From the NCBI GenBank assembly GCA_950022295.1, contig OX465600.1:290391782-290455781 (forward strand): a stretch of 64,000 nucleotides of DNA. Direction: 5' to 3'. Shown piece after piece: positions 12,396-24,707 of this stretch. The first letter of the stretch is position 1. Each line of letters begins with the position of its first letter. Both the position numbers and the translations under genes were made by a program. The DNA comes from Bromus sterilis (taxonomy: Eukaryota > Streptophyta > Magnoliopsida > Poales > Poaceae). The notes under the pieces are model-generated. The model made no database searches, was not told the origin of the DNA, and was given only the letters and a program-made list of their open reading frames with translations.

Positions 12396-12577
12396 TTGTA
12401 GCTCACCCTCGCACTAGAGGGTGGTGATGCAGCTCTAGTTACTCTGTCTGTGGGCTCGGGTTTCTTTCCCCCAAGCCATCCTCTAGCTTTTCCAAACATA
12501 CCTATGTCTGAAATTTTTAGCAATCTATAAGAAGTGATAAATAAGAAAAATGATTTGAAGCATACTACTCTACTCAC
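12396..12577 (-). pseudogene. Possible 5' fragment of the extra retroelement ORF
   Basis: A minus-strand frame ends at the LTR junction with a basic, Pro/Ser-rich segment (GKARGWLGGKKPEP and TRAASPPSSARVSYND). It could be the N-terminal part of the frame that resumes at 2134 beyond the family-A insertion, because both lie at the two insertion boundaries on the same strand. The joint lacks a visible target duplication, so continuity is inference. No known domain is recognised. Confidence 0.35.
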
Positions 12578-12846
12578 TTCCCCAAGGCCTATACTTGCAT
12601 CAAAACTTCAAAAATAAATTTCTAAACATGCATCCAAGCTCATATGAACAGCCACCAAGAACCCCAAAAATACTCACATAAAATTTTACCATTGAAAATT
12701 CTATTTGGAGGAGTGGAGGAGTCACATACTAAGGAGCAAATGACCAAAATCTCAGCATAAATGATGGGCTGTAGAGGGAGATCGAAAATCGCAGCCAAGA
12801 GCTCCAAGAACTCGGGTTCCAGCAAGATGAACATGATTTTTGAGTG

Positions 12847-12871
12847 AAGAGAGAGAGAGAGAGAGAGAGAG
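12847..12871. repeat. (GA)n microsatellite
   Basis: About 12 uninterrupted AG/GA dinucleotides, directly beside the GC-rich block. Confidence 0.9.
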
Positions 12872-13342
12872 GGAAAAGACTTACCTGCCTAAGGGACCTG
12901 GTGGGCCCAGGCGCCCTGGTGGCGCGGCCAGGGACCATGCCGCCTGGTCCAGGGGTGGACCCCCCTGCCAGCCCCAGGTGCGTCCAGGTCACATTTTTTA
13001 CAGAAAAAATTATTTTCATTTTCGTGGAATTTTTCTCACAACTTCATTTTTGAAAAAAAAATCAAAGTAGCGAAAGTTGCAAAACCTCTGAAAAGCTCGA
13101 AACAGTGGTTAAGTTTACGAAGTTTCAAAAACATAAAACCTTGGTACAACAGGGAGAATGAAAGCAAAAGGAAATGAAAACATAACAAGTTTCCCTTTTT
13201 ACTTATATAAAACAAGTTTGTTTGTAAGGTGGATCAAGTCTTACTACCAAGCAAGTTGTATATAAAGCAAAAAGTTTCACTTCTTGTAAAGCATTCATGG
13301 TACCTTTATTTTAACGGACATTGTCCCCGCCATAACAGTTTT

Positions 13343-14057
13343 TTATTTGTGGTGCACATGTAGAGGACAATCCCAATCTCCAATCTTCATGGTTTCAATA
13401 TTCTCAATAGAATTAAGGCCATGCCTTTTATCAATCTTCTTCGGAAAATATACCGTGTGTTCCTTGTCATTAACATTGAAGGTAACCTTTCCTTTATTGC
13501 AATCAATAATAGCACCTGCGGTGTTAAGAAAAGGTCTTCCAAGAATAATAGACATGCTCCCATCCTCGGGCATGTCTAGTACAACAAAATCAGTAAGGGT
13601 CAAGTAATTAGCAACTTAAACGGGAACATCCTCACAAATACCAATAGGAACGGCTGTTCACTTGTCAGCCATTTGGAGAGATATCTGTAGGGATTAGTTT
13701 GTCTAAAAAAAGTCTTTAATAAAGGGAAAAATTCATAACACTCACTCCTGCACCAAGGTCACGTAAAGTAGTTCTGACATAGTTATTCTTTATGGAGCAA
13801 GGAATGGTGGGTATACCTGGATCACCAAGCTTCTCAAGAATCTTGCCACTAAAAGAGTAGTTAGAAAGCATAGTACATATTGCCTCATAAGGAACTTTTC
13901 TTTTATTAGTAACAATATCTTTCATGTATCTCGAATACGGAGGCAACATAATAGCATCAGTCAAAGGGATTTGAAGAAAAAGAGGTTTCATCCATTCACA
14001 AAAATTATTGTAATGCTCTTCTTCTTTGGTTTTGAGAGACTTACCTGGGAAGGGCAT
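13343..14057 (-). pseudogene. Retroviral-type aspartic protease region, family B
   Basis: Two minus-strand frames cover a protease domain. The upstream one (13716-14057) carries the segment before and at the active site, ending with RDLGAGVSVM, which matches the DLGAS-V-M signature of Athila/Gypsy proteases. The downstream one (13343-13603) carries the C-terminal signature IILGRPFLNTAGAIID. They are in different frames with the junction near 13610-13715, so the domain is frameshifted. In an intact element it would follow gag and precede reverse transcriptase, which is missing here. Confidence 0.75.
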
Positions 14058-14075
14058 TGATCTTTGTACCCATGG

Positions 14076-15967
14076 TTATTTTTCATTCCCATGTTTTATT
14101 GCAATGAAGTCTTCTCTAGTATATCTCTTGCGCTTGTCGGGTGCTTCCTCTTCTTGTACTTCAGGTGGATCATTCTTCTCATTATCATTATCAAGTTCAG
14201 CACCATCTTCAGTCTTAGCATCAGAAGTAGATATACTATTAGGATCAACAATAGGCTCTTCCTTAATTGTAGGATCATTGGAATTGTCAGCTTCCTTGTG
14301 TTTCTTCTTCTTCTTATTCGGGGAGATGAACATGTCTTGTTCCTGCATTTGAGAATCTTGCTCGACTCTCTTTGGATGCCCCTTTTGATAGAGAGGGTCT
14401 TGAGTGTGTGTTCTCCCTCGGGTCTTATACCGTAAGCTTGTATATCATCTTTTTTGGCATTGTTAGCAAGAAAATATTTTTGCACATTGGAAATTTGTTC
14501 AAGCTGAGTTTGAACCATATGAAAATGCTTAACAAGACCTTTAACATCATTAACAGTTCTACTTAAAACATCAAGCAAACTTTTGATAGAAAGAGAATTA
14601 TCATGCAACTGACTTTGAATCCTTTCATTAAAATGACCTTGCTTGACAATAAAATTATCAAGCTCATCTAAACATTGACCAGGAGGCTTACCATGAGTGA
14701 TGTCACTTTCATTGAAATCTAAAAGAGAGTGTACCTCTACCATAGGAGGGTGAGTGGTAGGCTCAAAAAGTTTTTCAATAGGAGGTAGATTCTTCACATC
14801 TTCAGCTTTAATACCTCTCTCTTTAATAGACTTCTTAGCTTCTTGCATATCTTCGGGGTTCAGGATGAGCATTCCCCTCTTTTTTGGTGGTGGAGGTGGT
14901 TCAGGGACGAACCAATCATCGTGGTTCTTGGCTATCTTGCCCATTAGTTCTTTAGCATCGTCTGGTGTTCGTTTCCTGAAAACACATCCAGCACAACTAT
15001 CCAGATAGGATCTAGATTCATCGGTTAGACCATCATAAAATATATCAAGCAATTCATTCGTAGTTACTCCACGTCCTGGTCTAGCCTTGAGTAAAGTGCA
15101 ATACCTCCCCCGAGCTTTAGGGAGGTTCTCATCCTGCAATTGTTTAAAGTTATAGATTCTTTGTAAAGCAGCATGTTGCATATGAGCAGGAAAATATTTA
15201 GCAACAAAAGATTGAGATAAATCTTGAGGAGTTTAAATTGAACCACATGGTAATGCATCATACCATGCTTTAGCACCCTCCTTCAAAGAAAAAGGAAGTA
15301 GCTTAGTAATATAATAATTTCTCTTCTTGTCTTCATTAGTAAATACGCCACCCAACTCAGTGAGTTTAGTAAGGTGTGCAATAGCATCATCATTTTCTTT
15401 ACCATAAAAGGGGTCAGCTTCAACTGTAGATATAAGTGAATGGTCAACAGAGAAATCAAAATCTGCATCTTTAATGCAAATAGGAGAAGAAGCAAATTTA
15501 GGATCGGGAGCAAACTTATTCTTCATAGAATTCTTTTCAATCAGCTTCTTCACAACATCAGGGCATGCAGTATCATTACACTCTGCAAGTTCCCTACATA
15601 ATTCATCATCAAACTCAATATAATAATCATCAAGAATTCTATCCTTGAGGCCACTCAAGTCTGGGTAACCGGAGGATCTACCAATACGGTAACGTATAAC
15701 AGGAATTTCAGTTCCAGACTGTTTTGCAGCCTTAGCAATCTGAGACTCAATAAAGTAACCAAGTGAACCAGTCTCATCAAAAGTAGTAGAAACATCATCA
15801 AAAGTATCAGAACTAGTAACAAACTAAGTAGAAGTAGCATGTGGTGGTGGTGTAGAAAACTTACTCATAACGGAAGGTGAATCAAGTGTAGCACTAGTGC
15901 TAAGAACAATACATTTTCTTGTAGTGGATGGTAAAATCGGAACCTTGGGGTCTCCTTTATTACCCAT
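14076..15967 (-). pseudogene. gag of family-B Gypsy element, with two nonsense codons
   Basis: A single minus-strand frame starts at an ATG (15967-15965) just downstream of the primer site and runs to about 14340, then shifts by one frame and continues to 14076. The middle shows the retrotransposon gag core: SLKEGAKAWYDALP, and later the CTLLKARPGRG...IFYDGLTDESR region. After that comes a Pro/Lys-rich linker, a charged helical segment and an acidic C-terminus rich in Asp, Asn and Glu. In-frame stops are TAG at 15824-15826 (codon 48) and TAA at 15233-15235 (codon 245), both explicable by C-to-T change of a CAG or CAA codon. Gag would form the virus-like particle; here it cannot be made full length. 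Confidence 0.8.
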
Positions 15968-16024
15968 AGAGGATAAATTCAGCAAGCAAAATAACTCCAA
16001 GTAGACTTGTAAATAAAGCTATGA

Positions 16025-16042
16025 TCCCTGGCAACGGTGCCA
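16025..16042 (-). other. Primer binding site, family B (tRNA-Asp type)
   Basis: The sense strand reads TGGCACCGTTGCCAGGGA, differing at two positions from the tRNA-Asp-type site seen at 11549-11566. It lies 11 bases from the LTR start at 16054. Confidence 0.85.
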
Positions 16043-16580
16043 GAAAATAGTCTTGATAACCCACAAGTGTAGGGGATCGCAACAGTCTTTGCGGATAAGA
16101 TAACCCAATTTATTGATTCGATACAAGGGGAGCCAAAGAATATTTATAAGCTTTAACAGTTGAGTTGTCAATTCAACCGCACCTGAAAGATACTTGTTTG
16201 GCAACGAGGTATTAGTAGCAACGGTGTAATTGAAGTGATGGTGGCAACGGAAATAGTGGTGGCAAGGCAACAAAAGTAAGACAGCACAAGTAAAGCAACT
16301 TCTAACCAGCAGGATTAAAACACTGTAAGCTAGGGGAATGGATGGTTGGGCGCTGCATGGATGAGATATAACATGTAATTAACATGGGGCAAGGCACACA
16401 GAAAAGTAATGATCATCTAGGCAATATCAAATATTAGGCATGTATCTCAAGGTAGTTGTGCGTGCTTGCAATAAGAACTTTGCACAACATCTTTTGTCCT
16501 ACCATCCTAATACCAACGGGGCCAAATGGAACTTATGGAGATTAAGGTGCTCCTGTCAAAGAGCACCAGAACAAAGCATT

Positions 16581-17110
16581 CACTACTGGAATTCACATAT
16601 TTGCCGTCTGCCTTGGCGGACGGAAAACACCTGTATGGCGGACGACAAAGCCCTTTGTCGTCTGCCCCCTCACGGCAAAGCACCCGTCAGCCATTTCTTC
16701 GGCAAAGAGGTGCTTTGTCGTCCGCAGTAAATCGACGGACGGCAAACTCCTTTGCCGTGCGCATTTGTACAAACAAACGACAGAGCGGGCGTGACGGCGA
16801 ACCTTTGCCAGCCGGCTCCGTCAGGCCGTTAACGGCGGGGTTTGCCGTCTACAGACAGACAGCAAAACAGTATGATGTCATCCGGCATGTCCATGACGTC
16901 ACTCCCCCCCCCCCCCCGTCATATGTTTGCCATCCTGCAGTAGACGGCATAGTCTCCCAACTTTCTCGTCTGCCTTGCCGGAGGCAGACGGCATAATGAC
17001 CAAATGGTCACCCAGCTGTTCCCAGATTGCACAGCTGGGCGCCACGTTTTCTCTTTGCCAACTGCAAGCAGACGGCAGAGGCCTTTGCCGACATCTTGCA
17101 GACGGCAAAG
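16581..17110. repeat. CACTA left terminal and subterminal repeats
   Basis: The terminal CACTACTGG is followed by repeated variants of TTTGCCGTCTGC and its complement (near 16601, 16657, 16718, 16751, 16970, 17080). In CACTA elements such arrays bind the TnpA-type accessory protein. The stretch also holds a run of 14 C at 16904-16917. Confidence 0.85.
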
Positions 17111-17454
17111 AGGCTACAAACCCACTGTTTTGTTTGTTTTCTTCTAATTCCTTGCATTTGACAAAACAATATATATATACATATGTACTAGCAGTACCAG
17201 AAGCACATATCACATATCATCAAGTGATACAAACACATAATTAACATCAAGTGATCCATATATAGTCTCCAAACACATAATGAAGATCAAGTGATCTATA
17301 TACATAGTGCACACAAGTGTCAAACAACTACATCACAAGTCTCAAACACATAAACAGTATAAGTCTCAAAACAAACAACTATACTACAAGTGAAGAAGCA
17401 CCACTACATGAATGCATGACTCCCATGAAGCAAATCTGCAAAATGAAAGAAAAG

Positions 17455-17605
17455 AAAGTTAGAAGAAGAAGAAGAAGAAGAAGAGAAGAAGGAGAGGAAG
17501 AAGAAAAAATAAGAGAAGAAAGAAGAAGATAAGAATAAGAGAAGAGTTCTTCTCTTATTCTTCTTCTCTTCTTCTTCTTTTTCTCTTTCTTCTTCTTCTT
17601 CTTAT
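17455..17605. repeat. Purine/pyrimidine palindrome of GAA/TTC repeats
   Basis: An array rich in AAGAAG on the left half mirrors a TTCTTC-rich right half around a centre GAAGAGTTCTTC near 17550, giving arms of roughly 70 bases. It could form a hairpin or triplex. No coding role is likely. Confidence 0.8.
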
Positions 17606-17636
17606 TGAGGAAATAAAGAAGAATAAGCAATTGCAA

Positions 17637-18303
17637 TCAAATTGAGATAACTTTAGCATATTTTGAGGAAATTAAGCTAACTTAGCATTTTTTTGAGCTA
17701 ATTAAGCTAACTTTACCATTTAGTGAGCAATTTAAGCTAACTTTAGCAATTTTGATCAAATGAAGCCAACTTTATAATATTTTCAGTAAATTAAGCTCAC
17801 TTTAGCATTTTTTGAGGTAATTAAGCTAACTTTACCATTTTTGAGCAATTTAAGCTAACTTTAGCAATTTTGATCAAATGAAGCCAACTTTTTCATATTT
17901 TCAGTAAATTAAGCTCACTTTCTTCTTCTTCTTCTGTTTTCTTTAGGATTTGTGAGCAATTAAGCTAACCTTTAGCATTTGTGAGCACATTTTGAGAAAT
18001 TAAGCTAACCTTTAGCATTTGTGAGAAATTAAGCAAACATTAGCATGTTTTGAGCCAATGAAACTAACTTTAGCATATTGTGAGCAATTTAAGAAACTTT
18101 AGCATGTTTTGAGGAATTAAGCTGACTTTAGCATATTGTGAGCCAATTAAGCTAGCTTTAGCATTTTGTGAGCCACTTTAGCTAACTTTAGAATTTTTAA
18201 GTGAATCAAGCTAACTTTATCATTTTGTGAGCGATTCCACCTAACTTTAGCATCTTTTGAGAAAATCAAGCTAACTTTACCATTTTGTGAGCAAATTAAG
18301 CTG
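17637..18303. repeat. Minisatellite of about 29-bp units
   Basis: Over 20 degenerate copies of a unit close to AATTAAGCTAACTTTAGCAT plus TTTTGTGAGC. A higher-order period of four to five units is visible: 17690-17800 resembles 17815-17920. It lies between the left end and the 3' end of the second CACTA gene. Confidence 0.85.
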
Positions 18304-18399
18304 AGAAGGGTCATGGGACGCAGCCCGAGAGTTATGCTGCACGAAAAGATCAACTAGAGGTTAGCACGACGCCACTCAATATGGTATTGATGATCATCG

Positions 18400-20537
18400 A
18401 AAGATACTCACCGTCCCCACAGGAGAAATGATCGGCATCGGTGGAGCGGCCTGACCAGTCTTCTCGCACATAGTATACACATTTGTTTTCCATGAGTCAA
18501 TCATATTAGTTACTAATATAAACAAAAATTATAACATGCATTATTTGGGTGAATATGAACAAGTGACTTACCACGAAGAGCTCATACAAGTCCCGGTTCG
18601 ATGCATCGTGTCGTGCCGTGGCCTCCTCGAGAGCCTTCGCCATCCTCTCCTCCGCCAACCGCTCTCTCTCCGCTGTCTTCTCCTCTGCCAACCGCTCCTT
18701 CTCCTCCAGTAGCCGCTGGGTGTTCTGTTTCTCTTTCTCAAGAGCTTCCTGCAACCCAACTCCTCTAGTTAGCATTGTAATATTCGATGAGAGAAAACAA
18801 GAATGCAAGAGTCCTTATGGATAACCTGGATAGCGAGGTCGACTGGCCGCGGACGATTCCTTATAGCTGGAGAAGAACTCGTTTGGCGCGCCTTGATCTC
18901 AGGAAGAGTCTTATCACACCTAATCAACTTATCTCCAATGGACATGTCGCCATGGCGCCTTCCGCCACCAGAGATCATCACCAGCTCCGGGTCAATACGC
19001 TTCCCAATCGGGGTGTAAGCCTCCCCGTGCTTCTCCTTCGCCACCTCAGTATAAGCCTTGAGCTTACTATAGGCGGCAATGTTGGTGAAAGTCGAAGGAG
19101 TGGCGAGATCCGACTCTGAGAGCGCCTTGGCCTTCTTGTACGACGCTGTATGGGCCATGCCATACATGTCGAACACCTCAGGCACCTCCGTTTTATTATG
19201 CTCCGCCTAAAAGACAAAGAAAAGCATGATATTGGTAAGTGGGTGCCTAAAAGACAAAGCAAAGAAGAATTTGCACATACCCATTTATGCCCGTAACCAG
19301 CTAAGTTACGGCTGCCTTGATGGTGTGGCACACCAACCATTTGGGCGCGCCGGTCCTTGGCATTGTTGTCGACGGCCAACCAGGCATCTGAGAACTAGTG
19401 GTCCACAATGACCTCCCAAAAATCCATCTTGTCCGCACACCATCTCTGCGGCGCCTAAGTTAGTAAACAAGGAAACTAATAAGTAGCCTAGATAGGAATC
19501 CAATCAAGCAACCTATACAAGACTTAAGAAGGGTTACCGTCATGTACTGGGCCATGGTCAGAAACTTCTTGCGGCAGTCCTTCTTGCTACACTTGCGCCC
19601 TTGCTTGGCGTAGTAGTCACGGACCGCCTGCACCCGCATCTCGTGCCTTATGTTCTACAAGAGGCGCGTGGCCTCTACAACTATCACGTCCGCCGCCTCC
19701 TGCTCCTTGGACTCATCGACCTTGTAGTAGACCTGCAATAGCACGAGACAACACTGATGAGTGCACCAACTAGCTATTATCAAGATTTTATTGTGTGAAA
19801 CAGAAATTACCCAAAAGCCGTTGATCACCATGTCGGCTCTGGTGTGGCATTCGACCCCGTTGATGGTCGTCTCCGGCGGGGCCGGGGCAGCACAATAGTG
19901 CTCCCATTTGAGTCCAGGCTGCGGAACCTCATCTGGTCCGGGCAATTGAACCAGCCCCGGGAAGTTCCCCCTGACGAGCACACCAAGGATGGAGTTGGGA
20001 TTGTGGACACCATTCCCGTATATCCAACCCCTACAGTATAAAAAGACAAAGCCATCAGATAGACATAAGTATAGAAGGTACCAGAAGAGAGTATAAGTGC
20101 ACTTACGTCTCTCCATCAGGCGTAATCAACGACTTATGGGCGGGAGTCACCGGCACGGACGGGAGCGGTGTACCCCCACGCTGGTACACGGTGGTACCCT
20201 TAGCCACCTCCTCCTCATCCGTAGTGTCCAGCTCGGCACCAGCCTCCCCCTCAGGCGTGTGCTGCTCCGGCTGGTCCGGACAGAGACTCCAGGTCGTGCA
20301 GGTGGACGTAGACTCCTCCTCCACCTCAGGCTGGTGGACCGGAGTGTCCGAGGAGGGATCCACCCTGTAGTGCTCTGGTGAATCAGCCGGAGGTGGCGGC
20401 GAGGAAGCAGCAGCAGGTGTCCGTCTCCCTTTCCCGCGACCACCACCTCCTTTGCCTCTCCTGGTCTTCTTCCGACCTCCTCTCCCCCTGGGCACCTCAT
20501 CAGTAGAAGGAGGAGGCGAGGAAATACTCTTGAGCAA
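18400..20537 (-). pseudogene. TnpA-like second CACTA gene (Transposase_24-type)
   Basis: This is a spliced minus-strand gene. Plausible exons are: 20537-20103 (Gly/Arg-rich basic segment then acidic Pro-rich segment), about 20040-19820, 19735-19550, 19450-19290, 19205-18830 and 18770-18570, several ending at GT donors. The 19205-18830 exon contains the region VFDMYGMAHTASYKKAKALS with a conserved GRRHGDMSIGD stretch, as in the plant En/Spm-family Transposase_24 domain. The 18770-18570 exon is a Glu/Lys/Arg-rich coiled coil. In this superfamily such a protein binds the subterminal repeats. At least one in-frame stop is present near 19395-19400, so it is probably defective. Exon limits are my estimate. 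Confidence 0.7.
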
Positions 20538-20675
20538 AGACCTCCATATCTGTCACGAACCTGCCAAGAATTAAAATAAAATAATTAGTACAATGAGAAA
20601 AAGAATTAATAATACAAAAGTAATTACTGCAATAATGAGAATATATATATATAATTAAAGTTGAGATGCATACAA

Positions 20676-23600
20676 CTAACAATAGTCGGGATCATCAGTA
20701 TCTTCTCCGCGATCAATTGAAGGATCGTCATCACTATCACGCGTGTCGTCGATAATGACGGCCTCATCAGGTTCAACAACACCAACATTTGGAAGGCCTT
20801 TATGTAAACGGTCAAGCATTGACAGGTCATCTGGAGAAGTAACCTCTTCTTCTTCAGGCTCTTCAACATCGTCGTTAGCGGGTTCACTCTCATCATCGTT
20901 ATCGGGTTCACTCTCATTGTCTTCTTCCATGTTCTGGGGTTGCGTAAAGCGGTTTCGGAAACGTTTTTTAGCACGCGTGTTTCTTGGAAGAATTCTCCTT
21001 GATATGTCTCTGGGTCAATGTGGGGTACATAATCCTCTTCATTGGGGGGAGGTGGTCTAATATGTGGTGGCACATCATAAACGACATCCCAACCTTTCAG
21101 GTTTTCAACCGTTTGGCAGGGGTAGGATAGATAGAAAACATGGGTGGCCTGTTGAGCCGTAATATAGACATCGGGGACATTTAAATGGGTGTCTTGTCGA
21201 ATTTCTACTAGACCTACATGTTCATGAGTCCGTCTAGTCCTCGACGGGAGAAACCAATGACATTTGAATACAACGACGTTGGGAGGATTTTCACCATAGA
21301 ATAGAAGTTCGTATATTGCTTCAACTCTTCCATGATACTCAATACCTCCGTCGCCGACTACAGAGACACCCGAATTTGTACTTTTTGATCGGCCATTTTT
21401 CGCTCTTTATCAACGGTACGAAAGCGATACCCATTGATGTCGTATTTCTCAAATACACGGACCTTATTGTCAAAACCATTAGCGACTTGTCTCAATTCGG
21501 CGTCCATAGGCTCCTCATTATCCTATAAGTTTAATAGGAAAGGATTGGTATATTAGTGAAAAATAGGCCGAACCAACAAATGAAACCCTATATATGAATG
21601 ATAGTTACCGTTCGTTTGAACCAAGAGATGAAACCAGGATTGTCGTCTCCTTGATTGGCAAGAAGCTCATACTCTGCGATGGAATCACTTTCAATAACCA
21701 CTCCATTCGAGAATTTGGCGACTTATCGACTGTATGAATTCATGGGAATTAATAAGAAACAAGAATTATTAGAAGTTGCGAAACAATGTACGTACCGAGC
21801 ACTTACTCGATGTACGGTCGCACTATTGTTAGGTTGGTGAAGATATATAGTGTAAGAGTCCGCCATTCTTCGATATCCAAAATCTTATTTCTCGAAGCAC
21901 CAACAGGTCCGAGCTTCCCTTTGAATAGGCTGAAGTTGGATTGACGCCGTTGGGGGTCGCCAGTATTGCACTGAGGCTTTGGATTATGCAAATGGCGATT
22001 TATGGCTTCATAATGTGCTGTCCCGAAGTTTGCCGCCTCCTCGGTAATGAAAGCCTCGGCCATCGATGCTTCAATTCTACGTTTATTTTTACATTTTGCT
22101 CGAAGCGTCTTCTGCATTCTCTCCGTTGAATAGCACCAACGATTTTGCACAGGGCCCCCTAATCTTGCCTCGGTCGGGAGATGTAATATCAAATGCTGCA
22201 TCGGATTAAATAAACCCGGTGGAAAGATCTTCTCTAACTTGCAGAGCAACTCCGGCGCCATATCTTCCATGTCTTCTAGCACGCCATCGGATAGTTCTTT
22301 AGCACAAAGAATACGAAAGAAATAGCTCAGTTCTGCCAGTACTAGCCACTCTTCCTCGGGGATATAGCCGCGCAACATCACCGGCATTACCCGCTCAAGC
22401 CATACGTGCCAATCATGACTCTTCAGCCCAAATATTTTATGTTTTTCAGGACTCGCTCCCATCCTCAGATTCGCTGCATACCCATCGGGGAACATCAAAC
22501 TGTTTTGCACCCACAAGAGAATTTCCCTGATATGCCCCCTTTCAAGATTGAACCAGGCCCTTGGCTTGGACCAATTCTTCTTTCCTTTCGGCTGTCGCAT
22601 GTTCTGTGAGGGTCTATCACATAGAGTCTCCTGGTTGACTCTAGCTTTAGGATTATCCTTTGACTTCCCATCTATGCCGAAAAATGTACCAAACAGGGCC
22701 TCGCCGATATTTTTTTCAGTGTGCATCACGTCAATATTGTGTGGAAGTTCGAGGTCTTGGAAGTAGGGGAGATCCCAGAAGCATGTCTTATGAGTCTAGG
22801 CGTGTTCCGAATTATATCCCTTAAAATACCCGGGACGTTCTGGATCAGGCTCGAGAGAGTTCAACTGTGCCAAGACATGTTCGCCCGTCATCGTAGGTGC
22901 TGCCAGGTTTTTGACAACTTTTCCTTTGATAAAGTTCTTCTTGTCTTTTCTAAAAGGATGCTTAGGAGGCAGAAACTGTCTATGCAAGTCGAAGCAGGAA
23001 TACTTGCCACCCGCCTTCATCCAATGAAACTGAAGAGCAGCCTTGCATGTTGGGCACCCAAAATTTCCATGAACACAGAAGCCAGCAAAAAGCGCATACG
23101 CCGGCAGGTCATGCATCGAGTACTGGTACCAAACATGCATTGTGAAGGTCTTTTTGCTAGCTGCATCGTTGGTCTTGAACCCTTCGTCCCAAGCTTGTTG
23201 CAATTCCTCCTTAAGCGGTTGCATGTACACATCCATATTCTTCCCCGGATATTTGGGCCCTGGTATTATCAACGTCAGGAAAATGTTCTTCCTTTTCATA
23301 ATCTCTGAGGGGGGAGATTGAGTGGCATGAAAAATACAGGCCAACAACTGTATGAGGCTGCCATCAGACCGAAAGGATTGAACCCATCTGTGCCGACTGT
23401 GATTCAGCAATGCCTTGGCTCCTTAGCTTTTTCCGAATGTTTTTCATCAAAGTGCTTCCATGCTGAACAATCCGATGGGTGAGTAAACATCGGCTTCCCA
23501 TCTGCATCAAATTTTGTTCTCTTCCCATGTTTGTGCCATGTCATCTGTCTGGCTGTCTCTTCCATCATCTAAAGGCGTTGAATTCTTGGTATCACTGGAA

Positions 23601-24360
23601 GATACCGAAGAACATTTACGGGTATTTTGGTCTGCGTCTTCTCACCTTGACCATTGTCTACCACAACATACCTGGATGACTTGCATTTCGGACAATAGTC
23701 TTCGTCCGCATACTCTTTCCTAAATAAAGCACATCCATTTTCACAAGCATGTATCTGCTCATAGGGCATCTTAAGTACCTTGAGGATTTTATCCGATTGG
23801 TACAGGTTTGCAGGCATAACATGATCTTTTGGTAGAAACCGCCAAATTAGGGTCGTGATCGCATTGTAGCAATATGTGCCCAAGTTAAATTGTGCCTTCA
23901 AAGACATCAACTGTGCGATGGCATCGAGCTGACAAAGCTCAGTGTGGGCGTGTAGCTGACGTTTCGAAGACTCCAACATCTCATAGAAGGCCTTCGAAGA
24001 TTCCTCCATCTCATCGTCCTCATCCCGCGCATAGTCAAAGTCTTGCACCATGTCTTCGATCCCGGTTTCGTAATCATCCGTGCGCTGACGGACCACCTCC
24101 TCTCTCCGTCGTCCGCCAGACTCGCCATGGAAGGTCCACACCGTATAACCAGGCTTATAACCCCACTTTTGCAAGTGTTTACCCATATCCACCTCTGTCG
24201 CTTATTTATAATTATCGCACCTAACGCAGGGGCAACAAGTTTTTCTCTGCCCATTTTCAAACGCCGCTCTCAGAAACTCCTTGGTTTTCATTGCCCATTC
24301 ATTGGTGATCTCTTTCTGATTAGGGCGACCAGTGTACATCCACTCACGATCATCGCTCAT
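20676..24360 (-). pseudogene. CACTA TNP2-type transposase
   Basis: It starts with MSDDREWMYTG at 24360, the typical transposase-associated N-terminal domain with a CPCVRC cluster. The frame continues to 23569 past an in-frame TAA at 24199-24201 and covers a DUF/TNP2 leader with CPKCKSSRY. Frames 23410-22796 carry the TNP2 core (LTLIIPGPKYPGKNMDVYMQ, then CVHGNFGCPTCK). Frames 22729-21803 carry MHTEKNI, then HDWHVWLERVMPVMLRGYIP, then the DUF4218-type stretch LPTEARLGGPVQNRW. Degenerate DUF4216-like sequence follows to about 21100, then an acidic tail at 20930-20676. Stops near 23568 and 23425 and a frame change near 23310 break it. The encoded enzyme would cut and join element ends. Confidence 0.85.
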
Positions 24361-24495
24361 CTTGTCGCTACAGCTAGCTACTAAACAACAAATATACCAT
24401 TTTATTACGTCCACTTTTTATTGCTTTTATCATACATAGCTACGGCATATGCAATTAACCTACACACTAATAGGTAAAGATAGGTCCTAATCTCA

Positions 24496-24707
24496 CCCGA
24501 GTATGTGTAGATTGGGCCGGTTTCCCATGCTTTGGTCCCGATCCGACGCGGTATTTCGGCAGCACCTCCCCGCTGTTCTCCTAATACACGTCACGACAAC
24601 AAGCCGAGAGGTTGTGTATCTGGAGAACAACAGGGAGGCGCTGACGAAATACCGTGTCGGATCGGGACCAAAGCATGGAAAATCGACCCAATCTACACAT
24701 ACTCGGG
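24496..24707. promoter_or_regulatory. Long inverted repeat just upstream of the transposase gene
   Basis: The left arm (24496 to about 24594, starting CCCGAGTATGTGTAG) is the reverse complement of the right arm (about 24613-24707), with scattered mismatches and a loop of about 20 bases. It ends about 135 bases upstream of the transposase start on the minus strand, so it lies in the promoter or 5' leader. The arms are CpG-rich. A role in controlling transposase transcription or generating small RNAs is inference. Confidence 0.75.

Larger units (their letters stand above)
12396..13342 (-). other. Family-B internal region between LTR insertion and protease
   Basis: The sequence is mostly non-coding. 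It holds a possible ORF fragment (12396-12577), a GA microsatellite, and a GC-rich stretch at about 12890-12985 resembling the GC-rich parts of Triticeae LTRs. No reverse transcriptase is found downstream of the protease, where it would be expected. Confidence 0.5.

Noticed and set aside
17637..18303. Possible CRISPR array (regular ~29-bp units)
   Set aside because: Units are contiguous and degenerate, with no unique spacers, and lie in a plant CACTA element; it is a minisatellite.
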